Under the pieces are notes generated by a model, which was not told the origin of the DNA, did not search any database, and saw only the letters and a list, made by a program, of their open reading frames with translations. A stretch of DNA of 64,000 nt from an uncultured Pseudomonadota bacterium (GTDB lineage Bacteria > Myxococcota_A > UBA796 > GCA-2862545): assembly GCA_913061235.1 (NCBI GenBank), contig CAJXTB010000005.1:1-64000 (forward strand), written 5' to 3'. Shown here one piece after another: positions 8,589 to 16,773 of this stretch. The translations under genes were made by a program, and so were the position numbers. The first letter of the stretch is position 1, and every line of letters begins with the position of its first letter.

Positions 8589-9704
8589 GCGGCGTCCATA
8601 GATGCGGTAGGTCTTGTAGATTTCTCCGCCGAGCTTTTCGATCGCACCACGCATGCGGTGGTTGTCTTCGAGAATCAGCGAACACTCGGCACCACGCGGC
8701 TTGCGCTTGGCGCCTTCGGCCCAGATTCTGGCGTACAGTGGTGCGCCAAGCGGCAGGTGCTGGTACTCTTTCTTGATGCCAAGAACGTAGATTCTAAGCG
8801 CGTCAATCTTGCTCTTTCCGGTGAGGAAGTGCCACCAGCCGAACGGGAAGATGCGACCGTTCATCTTCTTGGCCACCTGGTTGAAGTCCCACAGCGCCAC
8901 GGCAACACCAACCGCTTCGCCATCGACCTCGGCCATCCAGACCAAGTTCGGGTCCAAGATCTGCTTGAGGTCCTTGGCTACGCGAATGATTTCTTCTTCG
9001 CTCATGTGCACGTGGCCCCAGTTGTCCGACCAGGCATCGTTGTAGATGTCGTACAACGCGTCTACTTCCTTGTCGAAATTGGCCATATTGATGGGGCGCA
9101 GCGAAACTTCTGGGTGACGCTTCAGCAGGCGCTCGCTGATCTTGGTCACGATGGGAGGCGGCTCTGGCTTGTAGTCAATCCAGTACGCGTACCAGTCCTT
9201 GCGCTTGTGCATGTCCACGCGGTCCATGACCGGACCGTAGTAGTCGCGCGAGTGTGGGTTGAGCAGCATTGGCGGCGTATCAAAGCCGTCGATGAGCAGG
9301 CCAAACTCGTGGTTCGGGCTGAAGTTGAACGGGCCTTGCATGTCGGTCATGCCGCGTTCTGCCAGCCACTTCGCAGCAGCGTCGAGCAGCTTGCCAGCGA
9401 CTTCATCATCATCGATGAACTCGTGGAAACCGAAGGTACCGACGTCTTTGCCGTCTTCGGTCTCTTGCAGGCGATGGTCGACGGTAGCAGTGATGGTACC
9501 GACCGCTTTGCCGTCCTTGAACGCCATGAAACCCTGAATGTCCGCGTGCTTAAAGTACGGATTCTTGGCAGGATTGAAGAAGTCCTTGCGGTCCATCAAC
9601 AATGGCGGCACCCACTGGGGGTCGTCTGCGTAGATGGGCCACCAGCACTTGACGAATTTCATGGTGTCGCGCGGGAATTCAACCGGAACAATATCGACGG
9701 CCAC
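8547..9704 (-). CDS. GNAT-like acyltransferase family protein
   Basis: A 385-residue protein with the fold signature of acyl-CoA N-acyltransferases. An N-terminal half contains GFMAFKDGKAVGTITATVD and LLDAAAKWLAERGMTDMQGPFNFS; a second half contains LVWMAEVDGEAVGVAVALWD and YQHLPLGAPLYARIW, each like GNAT beta-4/alpha-3 regions. It resembles large uncharacterised GNAT proteins of proteobacteria. The substrate is unknown. It is the last gene of the minus-strand run starting at coaD, 44 bases after the DUF1801 gene, and its 3' end overlaps the plus-strand gene at 7647. Confidence 0.7.
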   Translation of the reverse strand: MAVDIVPVEFPRDTMKFVKCWWPIYADDPQWVPPLLMDRKDFFNPAKNPYFKHADIQGFMAFKDGKAVGTITATVDHRLQETEDGKDVGTFGFHEFIDDDEVAGKLLDAAAKWLAERGMTDMQGPFNFSPNHEFGLLIDGFDTPPMLLNPHSRDYYGPVMDRVDMHKRKDWYAYWIDYKPEPPPIVTKISERLLKRHPEVSLRPINMANFDKEVDALYDIYNDAWSDNWGHVHMSEEEIIRVAKDLKQILDPNLVWMAEVDGEAVGVAVALWDFNQVAKKMNGRIFPFGWWHFLTGKSKIDALRIYVLGIKKEYQHLPLGAPLYARIWAEGAKRKPRGAECSLILEDNHRMRGAIEKLGGEIYKTYRIYGRRLDGAPEPVATTVE

Positions 9705-9748
9705 GGCGGCTCCTTCAGTTAGCCGGGCCTCTATCGTGCTTACCGGAG

Positions 9749-10174
9749 TCAGCCCTCCAAGACTTCGTGTCGTTCCTTCATCACGGCCACGCTCTTGGCT
9801 ACAAGCTGTTCAAGAACGGCAACGTCTACGTCGCTCAGACGCCGGATATACAGGCAGCTCTTGCCCGTTTTGTGCTTGCCGAGCAGCGGCATCAGGTCTG
9901 GCGCCGTCTCAAAGCCTGGCATGATGTAGACGCTGATCTTGCCCTTGCGCGGCGAGAAGCCCACAAGCATGGAGTCCCCTTCGCGTCCGCTGTCGTAGAC
10001 GTAGTGGTACTTGCCAAATCCAATGATGGCGGCGCCCCACATGACGGGCGCACAGCCGGTCACGCGCTGCATCACGTCGCACAGCACCTTGCTGTCAGCA
10101 GCCTGCTGTTCGTCATCAATCGTGGCCATAAAGTCGGCCACCGAGCCGAGTGTGGCAACCGTCTTGTTCGCCAC
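9749..10174 (-). CDS. DUF1801 family protein
   Basis: A 141-residue cytoplasmic protein. The stretch from CAPVMWGAAIIGFGKYHYVYDSG through GDSMLVGFSPRKGKISVYI to GKSCLYIRRLSDVD matches the YdhG-like DUF1801 family, in which a small alpha/beta domain of unknown biochemical role is found. It starts 4 bases after the glmS stop and is probably co-transcribed with it. Confidence 0.85.
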   Translation of the reverse strand: MANKTVATLGSVADFMATIDDEQQAADSKVLCDVMQRVTGCAPVMWGAAIIGFGKYHYVYDSGREGDSMLVGFSPRKGKISVYIMPGFETAPDLMPLLGKHKTGKSCLYIRRLSDVDVAVLEQLVAKSVAVMKERHEVLEG

Positions 10175-10178
10175 TTTT

Positions 10179-12002
10179 CTACTCCACCGTCACAGACTTC
10201 GCGAGGTTGCGAGGCTTGTCGATGTCGCGTCCGAGAGCCACACCTGCGCGGTACGCCAAGAGCTGCAGCGGCAGCACCGAGATGATGGGCGAGCAGTACC
10301 AAGGACAGGCCGGGATGGGCAGCGAAACGGTCGCCAGCTCCTCCAACTCTTTGTCGCCTTCGGTGTGAATGATGATGAGCTTGGCACCGCGGGCTTCAAC
10401 CTCTTTGAGGTTCGATAGTGCCTTTTCTCGCTGACTATCATTGGGGACAATGGCGACGACTGGCGTCTCTTCATCGATCATTGCGATGGGACCGTGCTTC
10501 ATCTCACCGGCTGGGTACGCCTCACAAGGAACGTACGCGACTTCCTTGAGCTTCAGGGCACCTTCGAGGGCCACTGGGAAGGACAGGCCGCGTCCTAGGA
10601 ACAAGGCGTAGCGTGCGTGAATGAGTCGCTCAACGGCGTCATCAATGGGGCCTGGGTTCGCCAGGTAGCGTTGAACCAGTCCAGGAAGAGCTTGAAGGTT
10701 CTTCGCGACTTCCTGCCCTTCGATGACGGACAGGTTCTTGGTCCGCGCCAGCATGAGCGTGAACAGCAACAAGCCTGTCACTTGGGACGTGAACGCCTTG
10801 GTCGATGCCACCGAGACTTCGGGTCCGGCGTGAATGTAGGTTCCGCGTCCACAGGTCCGCGCGATGGTCGAGCCAACCACGTTGACCACACCCATCATCT
10901 GGCCGCCCTTGAGGAGGATTTCTTCGACAGCACCCTTGGTGTCCGCTGTCTCACCCGACTGACTCACAGCAAAGAACAGTGTGTCTGGGTGAACGATGGG
11001 ATGACGGTAGCGGTACTCGCTGGCGACTTCGGCGCGAGCCGGTACACGCGCCATGGCCTCAATCGCCTGCGCTCCGACCATGCCTGCATGGTAGGCGGTG
11101 CCACAGGCAACGTTGATGACGCGGTTGACCCCAATCAGGTCGCGCGGGCTCATGTTCAAGCCACCCAAGCGTGCGTTGCCTTGGTTGAGGTCCAAGCGGC
11201 CTCGCAGACACCGTTCAATGCTCTCGGGTTGCTCGTGGATTTCCTTGAGCATGAAGTGCGGGAATCCGCGACGGTCAGCAACGCCGTAGTCACCGTCAAT
11301 CAGCTCCACACTGGTCTCAACCGCCGTGCCATCGAGGCGCATAACGTCAACGCCATCGCGCGTCACAACCGCAATCTCGCGGTCTTCCAAGTACACAACG
11401 CGGCGTGTGTGCGCGACGATTGCCTGAGGGTCTGACGCAACGACAGTCTCACCCTCACCCAGTCCGATGACCAGAGGCGAGCCGTTCCGAGCGACGAAGA
11501 TGCGGTCGGGATGCTCCTTGAAGATGGCAGCGCAGCCATAGGTTCCGCGGACTTGCTTGAGGGCCGTAGTGAAGGCCTTGAGCGGATCGCCCCGATAAAA
11601 GTAGTTCATCAGGTGCGGAAGAATCTCCGTGTCGGTCTCCGAACGGAAGACCACGCCTTCGCCCTCGAGCTGCTTCTTCAGCGCATCCATGTTCTCAATG
11701 ATGCCGTTGTGAACGACCGCAATGTTTCCGTCTGTGTCGATGTGCGGATGCGCGTTCGGCTCGGTCACACCACCGTGGGTTGCCCAGCGAGTGTGTGCGA
11801 TACCAATCGTTGTCTCTGGAGGATCAATGAGCTCGGGAGACAGGGCTTCGACGCGGCCAACCGCCTTGCGTACCCACAACCCGTCCTTGGTGAGCAATGC
11901 GACACCGGCGGAGTCGTAGCCGCGGTATTCGAGGCGACGCAGACCATCCACCAAGCGTGGAAGAGCGTTCTGATTGCCGATGTAGGTGATGATGCCGCAC
12001 AT
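10179..12002 (-). CDS. glmS: Glucosamine-6-phosphate synthase (isomerizing)
   Basis: Glutamine:fructose-6-phosphate amidotransferase, first step of UDP-GlcNAc synthesis for peptidoglycan and LPS. ATG 12002 is selected because it exposes the essential N-terminal cysteine (MCGIITYIGN) of the Ntn glutaminase domain; upstream in-frame codons would bury it. The glutaminase domain shows HTRWATHG and HNGIIEN. Two SIS domains follow (AVSQSGETADTKGAV; GRGLSFPVALEGALKLKE), with the C-terminal LAYRAGVALGRDIDKPRNLAKSVTVE. The 607 residues match the usual length (609 in E. coli). Confidence 0.97.
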   Translation of the reverse strand: MCGIITYIGNQNALPRLVDGLRRLEYRGYDSAGVALLTKDGLWVRKAVGRVEALSPELIDPPETTIGIAHTRWATHGGVTEPNAHPHIDTDGNIAVVHNGIIENMDALKKQLEGEGVVFRSETDTEILPHLMNYFYRGDPLKAFTTALKQVRGTYGCAAIFKEHPDRIFVARNGSPLVIGLGEGETVVASDPQAIVAHTRRVVYLEDREIAVVTRDGVDVMRLDGTAVETSVELIDGDYGVADRRGFPHFMLKEIHEQPESIERCLRGRLDLNQGNARLGGLNMSPRDLIGVNRVINVACGTAYHAGMVGAQAIEAMARVPARAEVASEYRYRHPIVHPDTLFFAVSQSGETADTKGAVEEILLKGGQMMGVVNVVGSTIARTCGRGTYIHAGPEVSVASTKAFTSQVTGLLLFTLMLARTKNLSVIEGQEVAKNLQALPGLVQRYLANPGPIDDAVERLIHARYALFLGRGLSFPVALEGALKLKEVAYVPCEAYPAGEMKHGPIAMIDEETPVVAIVPNDSQREKALSNLKEVEARGAKLIIIHTEGDKELEELATVSLPIPACPWYCSPIISVLPLQLLAYRAGVALGRDIDKPRNLAKSVTVE

Positions 12003-12032
12003 AGACGGAGGTCTCCTTGAGGAACGTGAGTG

Positions 12033-12053
12033 CCCGCACATTTGCAGTGCGGG
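12033..12053 (-). promoter_or_regulatory. Perfect hairpin upstream of glmS
   Basis: CCCGCAC (12033-12039) and GTGCGGG (12047-12053) form a perfect 7-base stem with a 7-base loop in the 64-base gap between the TPR-thioredoxin gene and glmS. No U tract follows, so it is not a standard terminator; it could stabilise or attenuate the message. The gap is too short for a glmS ribozyme. Confidence 0.45.
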
Positions 12054-12066
12054 AGGTGTTCGGCTG

Positions 12067-13908
12067 CTAACGCGCTAGCTGACGAACTTCTGTGTCGAGC
12101 TGCTCGGCTGAGCCCTCGCCATACCCTTGGTGGAAGATACGCGCGATTCCTTCACGGTCGATTACCCATGTTGTAGGCAACGAGCTGATTCCAAGCCGCG
12201 AACCTACCTCTGGCCCGTACACCGTAGTGATGTTTTCTAGCGGATGACGAGACAGGTAGCGATCCATTGCCCGTCGGTCGTCGTCAACGGACAGGGCAAC
12301 CACGGCGATGCCGAGGGTCGACCATTCTTCAGCCATACTGTCGAGTATGGGCAGCTCCACCTTACACGGCCCACACCACGACGCCCAGAACGCCAGGATG
12401 GTGACCTGGCCTTCAATGTCTGACGAGCCAAAGTCTGACGCAGCCGCATTCCAGTCTGGGAATGGCGCATCAACAATGGGTCGCTCTGGGCGCTCTGGCA
12501 GGTCGTTCGCGTCCATCTGCGGAAGCTCTGCGTCGCTCGTGTCACTCCACCTTTGGGCGGCATCGCGAGCCGCATCAGCCCAGAACCCGACACCTGGGTA
12601 GTTGCCTTCAAGTGTCCCTTTTACACGGGCTCCAAGCGCATCTGCTACGGCCAGAGAGGTCCAGCCGGCCTCGTGTTGCCCCAGCGTCTGGAATACCGCT
12701 GCGCGCAGCTGCATGTGCTCGGCAGTCGGAGCGAGAAGAGATGCCAGGACGGCCGGCTCCAGCGCCTCGTCGGGCCGCTCTCCCGACAGAAGGGCCTCAG
12801 CGAGCACCGCATAGGCTGTAGCGAGTTCATGCTGCCAGGCTCGGGTGTCTGACCGATCAAGGTCCGTGGGGGCCGGCATTATCGCCATTTCTACCGCTTC
12901 ATGGGCGATACCTATCGCCTGCTCGCCTCTGCCTGTGCGCAAGACCTGTCGCGCATGGGCCACAGCGAGTTCACTGTCGTCAGCGCGCTCGCGCAGGACT
13001 TCCCAAACCCGCAGCGCGTCTGGAATTCGCCCCAAGTCGCGCAGCGTCATGGCGACGGAGATGCCGATATCGCGCACTTCATCCGGCGGGCCCACTGGGA
13101 GTTCAGGAGTCCGCTGCATAGCCAGTCCGCGAGCCATACTGCGACGCATTGCGGGTGAGTAGCCGCGACGGTTCGGCACGCCGGCCTCTCCGAGTCGTGC
13201 CAGTCGCTCGACCACGTCCGTTGCACGGTCAGCGTCGCCAGCTGCGACCAAGACGGTTCGCGCACGGTAGACCTCTGCAGCGTCTTCAGAGGTGGTGCCA
13301 AGCGCGTGTGCGGCCTTGACCACCTTGCTTCGTGCTCTACGAATGGCTCCACTCACCTCACCGCGGCCGAACAGCGGCGACAGCAGGTCCAATCGGTCTG
13401 GATGCGTGTCCATTAGTGTCTTCGCCATTCGAACAGCACCGCGGTCATCGCCTTGGGCCATGGCGGCGGACAACCGAATCGACAGTGCCTCCGGCAGCGT
13501 GCTGCTCTCCAACACGGACAGCGCAACAGCAGCGTTACCGCCCTCAAGCGCCAGGCTACCCAGCGCCAAGCTCGCTAGTTCCTGCTCGTTCTCGCCAGCG
13601 TCAGAGATAGCCGCCATTGCTGTGGCACTACTGTTCGCGGTGCGCGCCGAATGCCACGCCAAGACAACCTTCACGGCGTCATCAATGTCCGCAATCGCAC
13701 CCAGCTCAGCGCCAATGCGGTGGCTGAGCCCAGCTGCCGCCAACGACTCCGCATACACCTGCTGAGCACGCCAGTTGACCGGCTCCTCTGTCACCGCCAC
13801 GCGAGAGTGCTCGACCGCCGAGACGGGGTCACCTTGCTCGAGTGCCACATGTGCCCGCTCAATGTCCACCGGAGCTGCCCACAGCAGCTGAACCATCAAG
13901 GCAATCAT
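12067..13908 (-). CDS. TPR-rich protein with C-terminal thioredoxin domain
   Basis: A 613-residue protein. A hydrophobic N-terminus (MIALMVQLLWAAP) looks like a signal peptide, which would place it in the periplasm. Residues about 17-440 are helical repeats of TPR type (ALEQGDPVSAVEHSR; ALLSGERPDEALEPAV). About 490-613 form a TlpA/ResA-like thioredoxin domain with the active site WASWCGPCK near 509 and the cis-proline SSLPTTW. A role in thiol-disulfide exchange is likely; the TPR part would bind partners. ATG overlaps the coaD stop (ATGA). Confidence 0.85.
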   Translation of the reverse strand: MIALMVQLLWAAPVDIERAHVALEQGDPVSAVEHSRVAVTEEPVNWRAQQVYAESLAAAGLSHRIGAELGAIADIDDAVKVVLAWHSARTANSSATAMAAISDAGENEQELASLALGSLALEGGNAAVALSVLESSTLPEALSIRLSAAMAQGDDRGAVRMAKTLMDTHPDRLDLLSPLFGRGEVSGAIRRARSKVVKAAHALGTTSEDAAEVYRARTVLVAAGDADRATDVVERLARLGEAGVPNRRGYSPAMRRSMARGLAMQRTPELPVGPPDEVRDIGISVAMTLRDLGRIPDALRVWEVLRERADDSELAVAHARQVLRTGRGEQAIGIAHEAVEMAIMPAPTDLDRSDTRAWQHELATAYAVLAEALLSGERPDEALEPAVLASLLAPTAEHMQLRAAVFQTLGQHEAGWTSLAVADALGARVKGTLEGNYPGVGFWADAARDAAQRWSDTSDAELPQMDANDLPERPERPIVDAPFPDWNAAASDFGSSDIEGQVTILAFWASWCGPCKVELPILDSMAEEWSTLGIAVVALSVDDDRRAMDRYLSRHPLENITTVYGPEVGSRLGISSLPTTWVIDREGIARIFHQGYGEGSAEQLDTEVRQLAR

Positions 13909-14378
13909 GCAGTTCTCTCCGACAAGGCGGCCATCACCCCTGATGGCACGTACCGCGAGACGTCTCCGCCATTCCCAGAAATCTCTTTGACGATGGACGA
14001 CGACAGGAACGACAGCTTGGGGTCTGCGGTCAAGAACACCGTCTCTACACCGGTCAGGTCACGGTTGGCGGTGGCGTAGGTCATCTCGTAGTCGGCGTCT
14101 GTCACACTGCGAACGCCACGCAGAATCACGCTCGCCTTCTGGCGCTCGCAGAAGTCGACGAGCAAGCCCTCGAAGGTCATGACGGAGCAGTTTGGAAGGT
14201 CACCAATCGCATCCGAGAACAGCTGCTGACGCGTTGCCGCATCAAACCAGTACTTCTTCTTCGGGTGGTGCCCGACCGCCACAATCACCTGCTCAAACAG
14301 TGCACACCCTCTGCGCACAATGTCGATATGGCCGAGGGTTACAGGGTCGAATGAGCCCGAGTACACCGCTGTGGGCAT
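13905..14378 (-). CDS. coaD: Pantetheine-phosphate adenylyltransferase
   Basis: CoaD/PPAT transfers AMP from ATP to 4'-phosphopantetheine, the penultimate step of coenzyme A synthesis. The nucleotidyltransferase motif SGSFDPVTLGHIDIV (T/HxGH) is at residues 7-21, and ILRGVRSVTDADYE and FLSSSIVKEI are conserved family blocks. The ATG at 14378 gives 157 residues, the family norm. It heads a minus-strand run with the TPR-thioredoxin gene (ATGA overlap) and is divergent from the alpha/beta hydrolase. Confidence 0.95.
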   Translation of the reverse strand: MPTAVYSGSFDPVTLGHIDIVRRGCALFEQVIVAVGHHPKKKYWFDAATRQQLFSDAIGDLPNCSVMTFEGLLVDFCERQKASVILRGVRSVTDADYEMTYATANRDLTGVETVFLTADPKLSFLSSSIVKEISGNGGDVSRYVPSGVMAALSERTA

Positions 14379-14424
14379 GGCACCTCCAGTTGCCCCCTCC
14401 CTAACGAACCGAACCGAGGCCGAC

Positions 14425-15279
14425 GTGAACTTCCGATCAGTTTCAAAGACCGTCGGCAAAGCCGTGTTCAACTGGCGGACCATTTGGGTGCTGCTGGCCG
14501 TCTACATAGGACTCGGCATTCTGCTGTATTTGGTACAGAAGCCGCTCATCTACCCAGCAACGGTCATGTACGACGACCGTGACGCATACTCCGCTCCAGA
14601 CGGTGTTGACGTCATTCGCTTGCCCTCTGGCACACCGCTGTGGGTCTCTGGCGAACATGACCGAATCGTGCTCGTCGTTCACGGAAACGCTGAGTGGGTC
14701 GGCAGCATGCACACAGGCTACGCCGGACCCCTTCACACCTTACAGTTCAGCTTCGCCGCTGTGGAGTTCCGCGACGTCGCCGGCTCCCCTGGCCCACTGA
14801 CTGAAGATGCCCTGCGTGAGGACATCATAGCGGCCATCGACACCTTGGTTGAGCGCGGATGGCCACTAGACCGAATCGTTCTGCATGGGCGCAGCATCGG
14901 CGGCGGCGTCATGACGCTTGCCCTGGAAGACCGGCAGCCCGCGGGCTTGGTGCTGGAATCGACATTCGACAGCTTGAGTGCGGTGGTCAACGGCGTATTT
15001 CCGCTGATGTTCTACCCGAATGCGCTGTTGTCGACGCCGCTTCGGACGGAAGACCGGCTAGCGGGTCGAGACATTCCAGTGTTCCAGGTGCATGATATTG
15101 ACGACGGGACTGTTGGGATTCGACGGGCGCGAGCGCTTCGGGAGCAGCTGGTGGATGTGACCGTGGAAGAAACCGCTGGATACCGGCATGGAACGCCGAT
15201 TGTATTGACCGATCAACGGGCGCATACGGCTTGGCGGGAGTGGTTGAATGAGGTGGTCGAGCGTCGGGTAAGCGAGTAG
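14425..15279 (+). CDS. Membrane-anchored alpha/beta hydrolase
   Basis: Serine hydrolase resembling the Bem46/ABHD13-type membrane group. One N-terminal transmembrane helix (WRTIWVLLAVYIGLGILLYLV) precedes an extracytoplasmic or membrane-associated hydrolase domain with oxyanion region VVHGNAEWV, nucleophile elbow GRSIGGG, an acidic residue in HDIDDGTV and a candidate catalytic His in GYRHGTP. GTG 14425 with GAGG six bases upstream is preferred; ATG 14377 in the same frame would overlap the coaD start codon on the other strand. The substrate is unknown. Confidence 0.8.
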   Translation: MNFRSVSKTVGKAVFNWRTIWVLLAVYIGLGILLYLVQKPLIYPATVMYDDRDAYSAPDGVDVIRLPSGTPLWVSGEHDRIVLVVHGNAEWVGSMHTGYAGPLHTLQFSFAAVEFRDVAGSPGPLTEDALREDIIAAIDTLVERGWPLDRIVLHGRSIGGGVMTLALEDRQPAGLVLESTFDSLSAVVNGVFPLMFYPNALLSTPLRTEDRLAGRDIPVFQVHDIDDGTVGIRRARALREQLVDVTVEETAGYRHGTPIVLTDQRAHTAWREWLNEVVERRVSE

Positions 15280-15319
15280 TCGATACGGTCCGTGCGGTCG
15301 GCGATGCCAGTGCCCCGCA

Positions 15320-15354
15320 GGGTTCAATAGAACCCACCCATCCCGTGATGGGTG
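15320..15354 (+). terminator. Two adjacent perfect hairpins
   Basis: GGGTTC/GAACCC (15320-15325 and 15330-15335, 4-base loop) is directly followed by CACCCATC/GATGGGTG (15335-15342 and 15347-15354, 4-base loop). Both stems are perfect. No U tract follows, so intrinsic termination is uncertain, but the position between two plus-strand genes fits a terminator or RNA-stabilising element. Confidence 0.5.
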
Positions 15355-15419
15355 AGCCAGAGATTTCGACCGGCCAAACCACCGTGTTACTCGCCGACAC
15401 TACTCACCAAGAGAGCCCC

Positions 15420-16481
15420 ATGCGCCCCATCATTCTATTGGTCCTAGCCGCCTGTTCAAGCAACGCGCAGCAAGCCCCGGACATTGTGGATGACGGCTCT
15501 CAGATGCGTATTGCAGAGGGCAGCGTTGAGGCATTTGGCGTGCTGGGCCTACTCAACGACCGGTCCACGACCCAAGCGCTACTGGACGATGCGGTGGGCC
15601 TCGACGTTCGGGCGGCGCGCTCCCTCACTGCACACCGCAACGGGCCAGACGGAGCCTTCGGCACGGCAGATGACAACACGTTCGACACCATTGCAGAGGT
15701 AGACGACCAGTACTACGTCGGCGACTCCGCCCTCTCTGACCTTCTGTCCTATGCCGCGTCCGAGGGCTGGATTCCTGGTCCTGGAGATATCGTCGGTAGT
15801 TGGGAGACGGTCTCATTCACCGCTGCCCAAGTCGAAGCGGTTCTGGAGGTCGTCAACACCGCCAACCAGGTGGTCCTCGATGACGACGTCGGCCTTGACC
15901 GACGCGCTGCCGCCAACATTGTAGAGGTTCGCCCAATCAGTGATATCGGCCAGCTCGCTGCGGTTCCGTACGTGGGACGTTCTGCACTCAGTGCCCTCAT
16001 CGACTACGCCGACAGCTTGGCGCTTGGCCAGAACGGAGACGAGTGCGAGACCAGCGCAGACTGTGCGGACGACCTGCGCTGCATGGGCGCGATTGCGTAC
16101 GGACAAGGGATTCACTGCGTCGACACCTGGGGCGTGTTCTCGTGGCAAGGTCCCGAGAGCATTCCGGATGACGGCACAGAGCTCGTCACATCGGTGAACG
16201 TCCAGGGCCTCGCGTCTGTCCCTGTAGACGTGGTGTTGACCATTGACATCGACCACGACCGCCCGTCGGACCTGATGCTCACCATCGACAACTTCAACGG
16301 CTACGGCGCCAGTCTGTGGACCGGTGGCGACGACAACCCGCAGCTGGAGATGGTGATCCGCGCCTTCCCCAGTGATGACGCGGTCCACGGTGACTACAAC
16401 GTGAGGCTAACGGACACGATTCCCGGCGTTTCAGGAGTTGTTCACGGTTGGGGCTTGCTAATTGTTTCGACGTATGACTGA
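15420..16481 (+). CDS. Lipoprotein with helix-hairpin-helix-like repeats and P domain
   Basis: A 353-residue protein. The N-terminus MRPIILLVLAAC is a type II signal peptide with the lipidated cysteine at position 12. Two related domains (about 30-110 and 130-200) each carry a 'D..VGLD.RAA..I/L' stretch followed by 'VG.SAL..L..YA', like helix-hairpin-helix or ComEA-type folds. A Cys-rich segment (DECETSADCADDLRC) follows. The last 110 residues resemble the P/Homo B domain of proprotein convertases (VVLTIDIDHDRPSDLMLTID ... GVVHGWGLLI). No protease domain is present. ATG 15420 is chosen to give the lipobox. Confidence 0.75.
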   Translation: MRPIILLVLAACSSNAQQAPDIVDDGSQMRIAEGSVEAFGVLGLLNDRSTTQALLDDAVGLDVRAARSLTAHRNGPDGAFGTADDNTFDTIAEVDDQYYVGDSALSDLLSYAASEGWIPGPGDIVGSWETVSFTAAQVEAVLEVVNTANQVVLDDDVGLDRRAAANIVEVRPISDIGQLAAVPYVGRSALSALIDYADSLALGQNGDECETSADCADDLRCMGAIAYGQGIHCVDTWGVFSWQGPESIPDDGTELVTSVNVQGLASVPVDVVLTIDIDHDRPSDLMLTIDNFNGYGASLWTGGDDNPQLEMVIRAFPSDDAVHGDYNVRLTDTIPGVSGVVHGWGLLIVSTYD

Positions 16482-16773
16482 ACGGCGACTTGAGACCTCG
16501 GCACACAGGCGCACACGGACTGGAAAGCTCGGTTTCGTAGTCCGAAAGTGCTGCTAACCTCGTGTGTTAGGGACTCGTTAGTACAATGCAGCCAAAATCT
16601 GCGAGGACACAGGGGCAATGTGCCTAGTCCTCGCGTTCAGCTTCGCCGGTGTACCTAACACGTGCTCACACGGCTGTTCTCTGTGACAAACACGGCATTC
16701 TTCCCGTGGCCGCCAATAATTCTGTACATTCGTCTCCACTCACTAGTAAACTGCGGACCGGACCGGGGAAAGC
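16482..16773 (+). promoter_or_regulatory. Structured leader/intergenic region
   Basis: This 292-base gap upstream of the giant repeat protein contains nested inverted repeats. An outer pair GTGTTAGG (16564-16571) and CCTAACAC (16654-16661) encloses a hairpin with an 8-base perfect stem GCGAGGAC (16601-16608) and GTCCTCGC (16627-16634), whose interior adds GGCA/TGCC. No tRNA-like T arm or known riboswitch core is recognised. A structured 5' leader or a terminator of the upstream gene are the likely readings. Confidence 0.4.

Noticed and set aside
8658-9722. Long plus-strand frame antisense to the GNAT-like gene
   Set aside because: The minus-strand protein has a coherent GNAT-like pattern; the antisense product is low-complexity Val/His/Asp-rich sequence.
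12003-12066. glmS ribozyme upstream of glmS
   Set aside because: The gap is only 64 bases and shows a simple hairpin, not the ribozyme fold.
16564-16661. tRNA-Sec or retron-like RNA because of the 8-base outer stem
   Set aside because: There is no T-arm TTCGA sequence, no UCA anticodon arm and no reverse transcriptase gene nearby.
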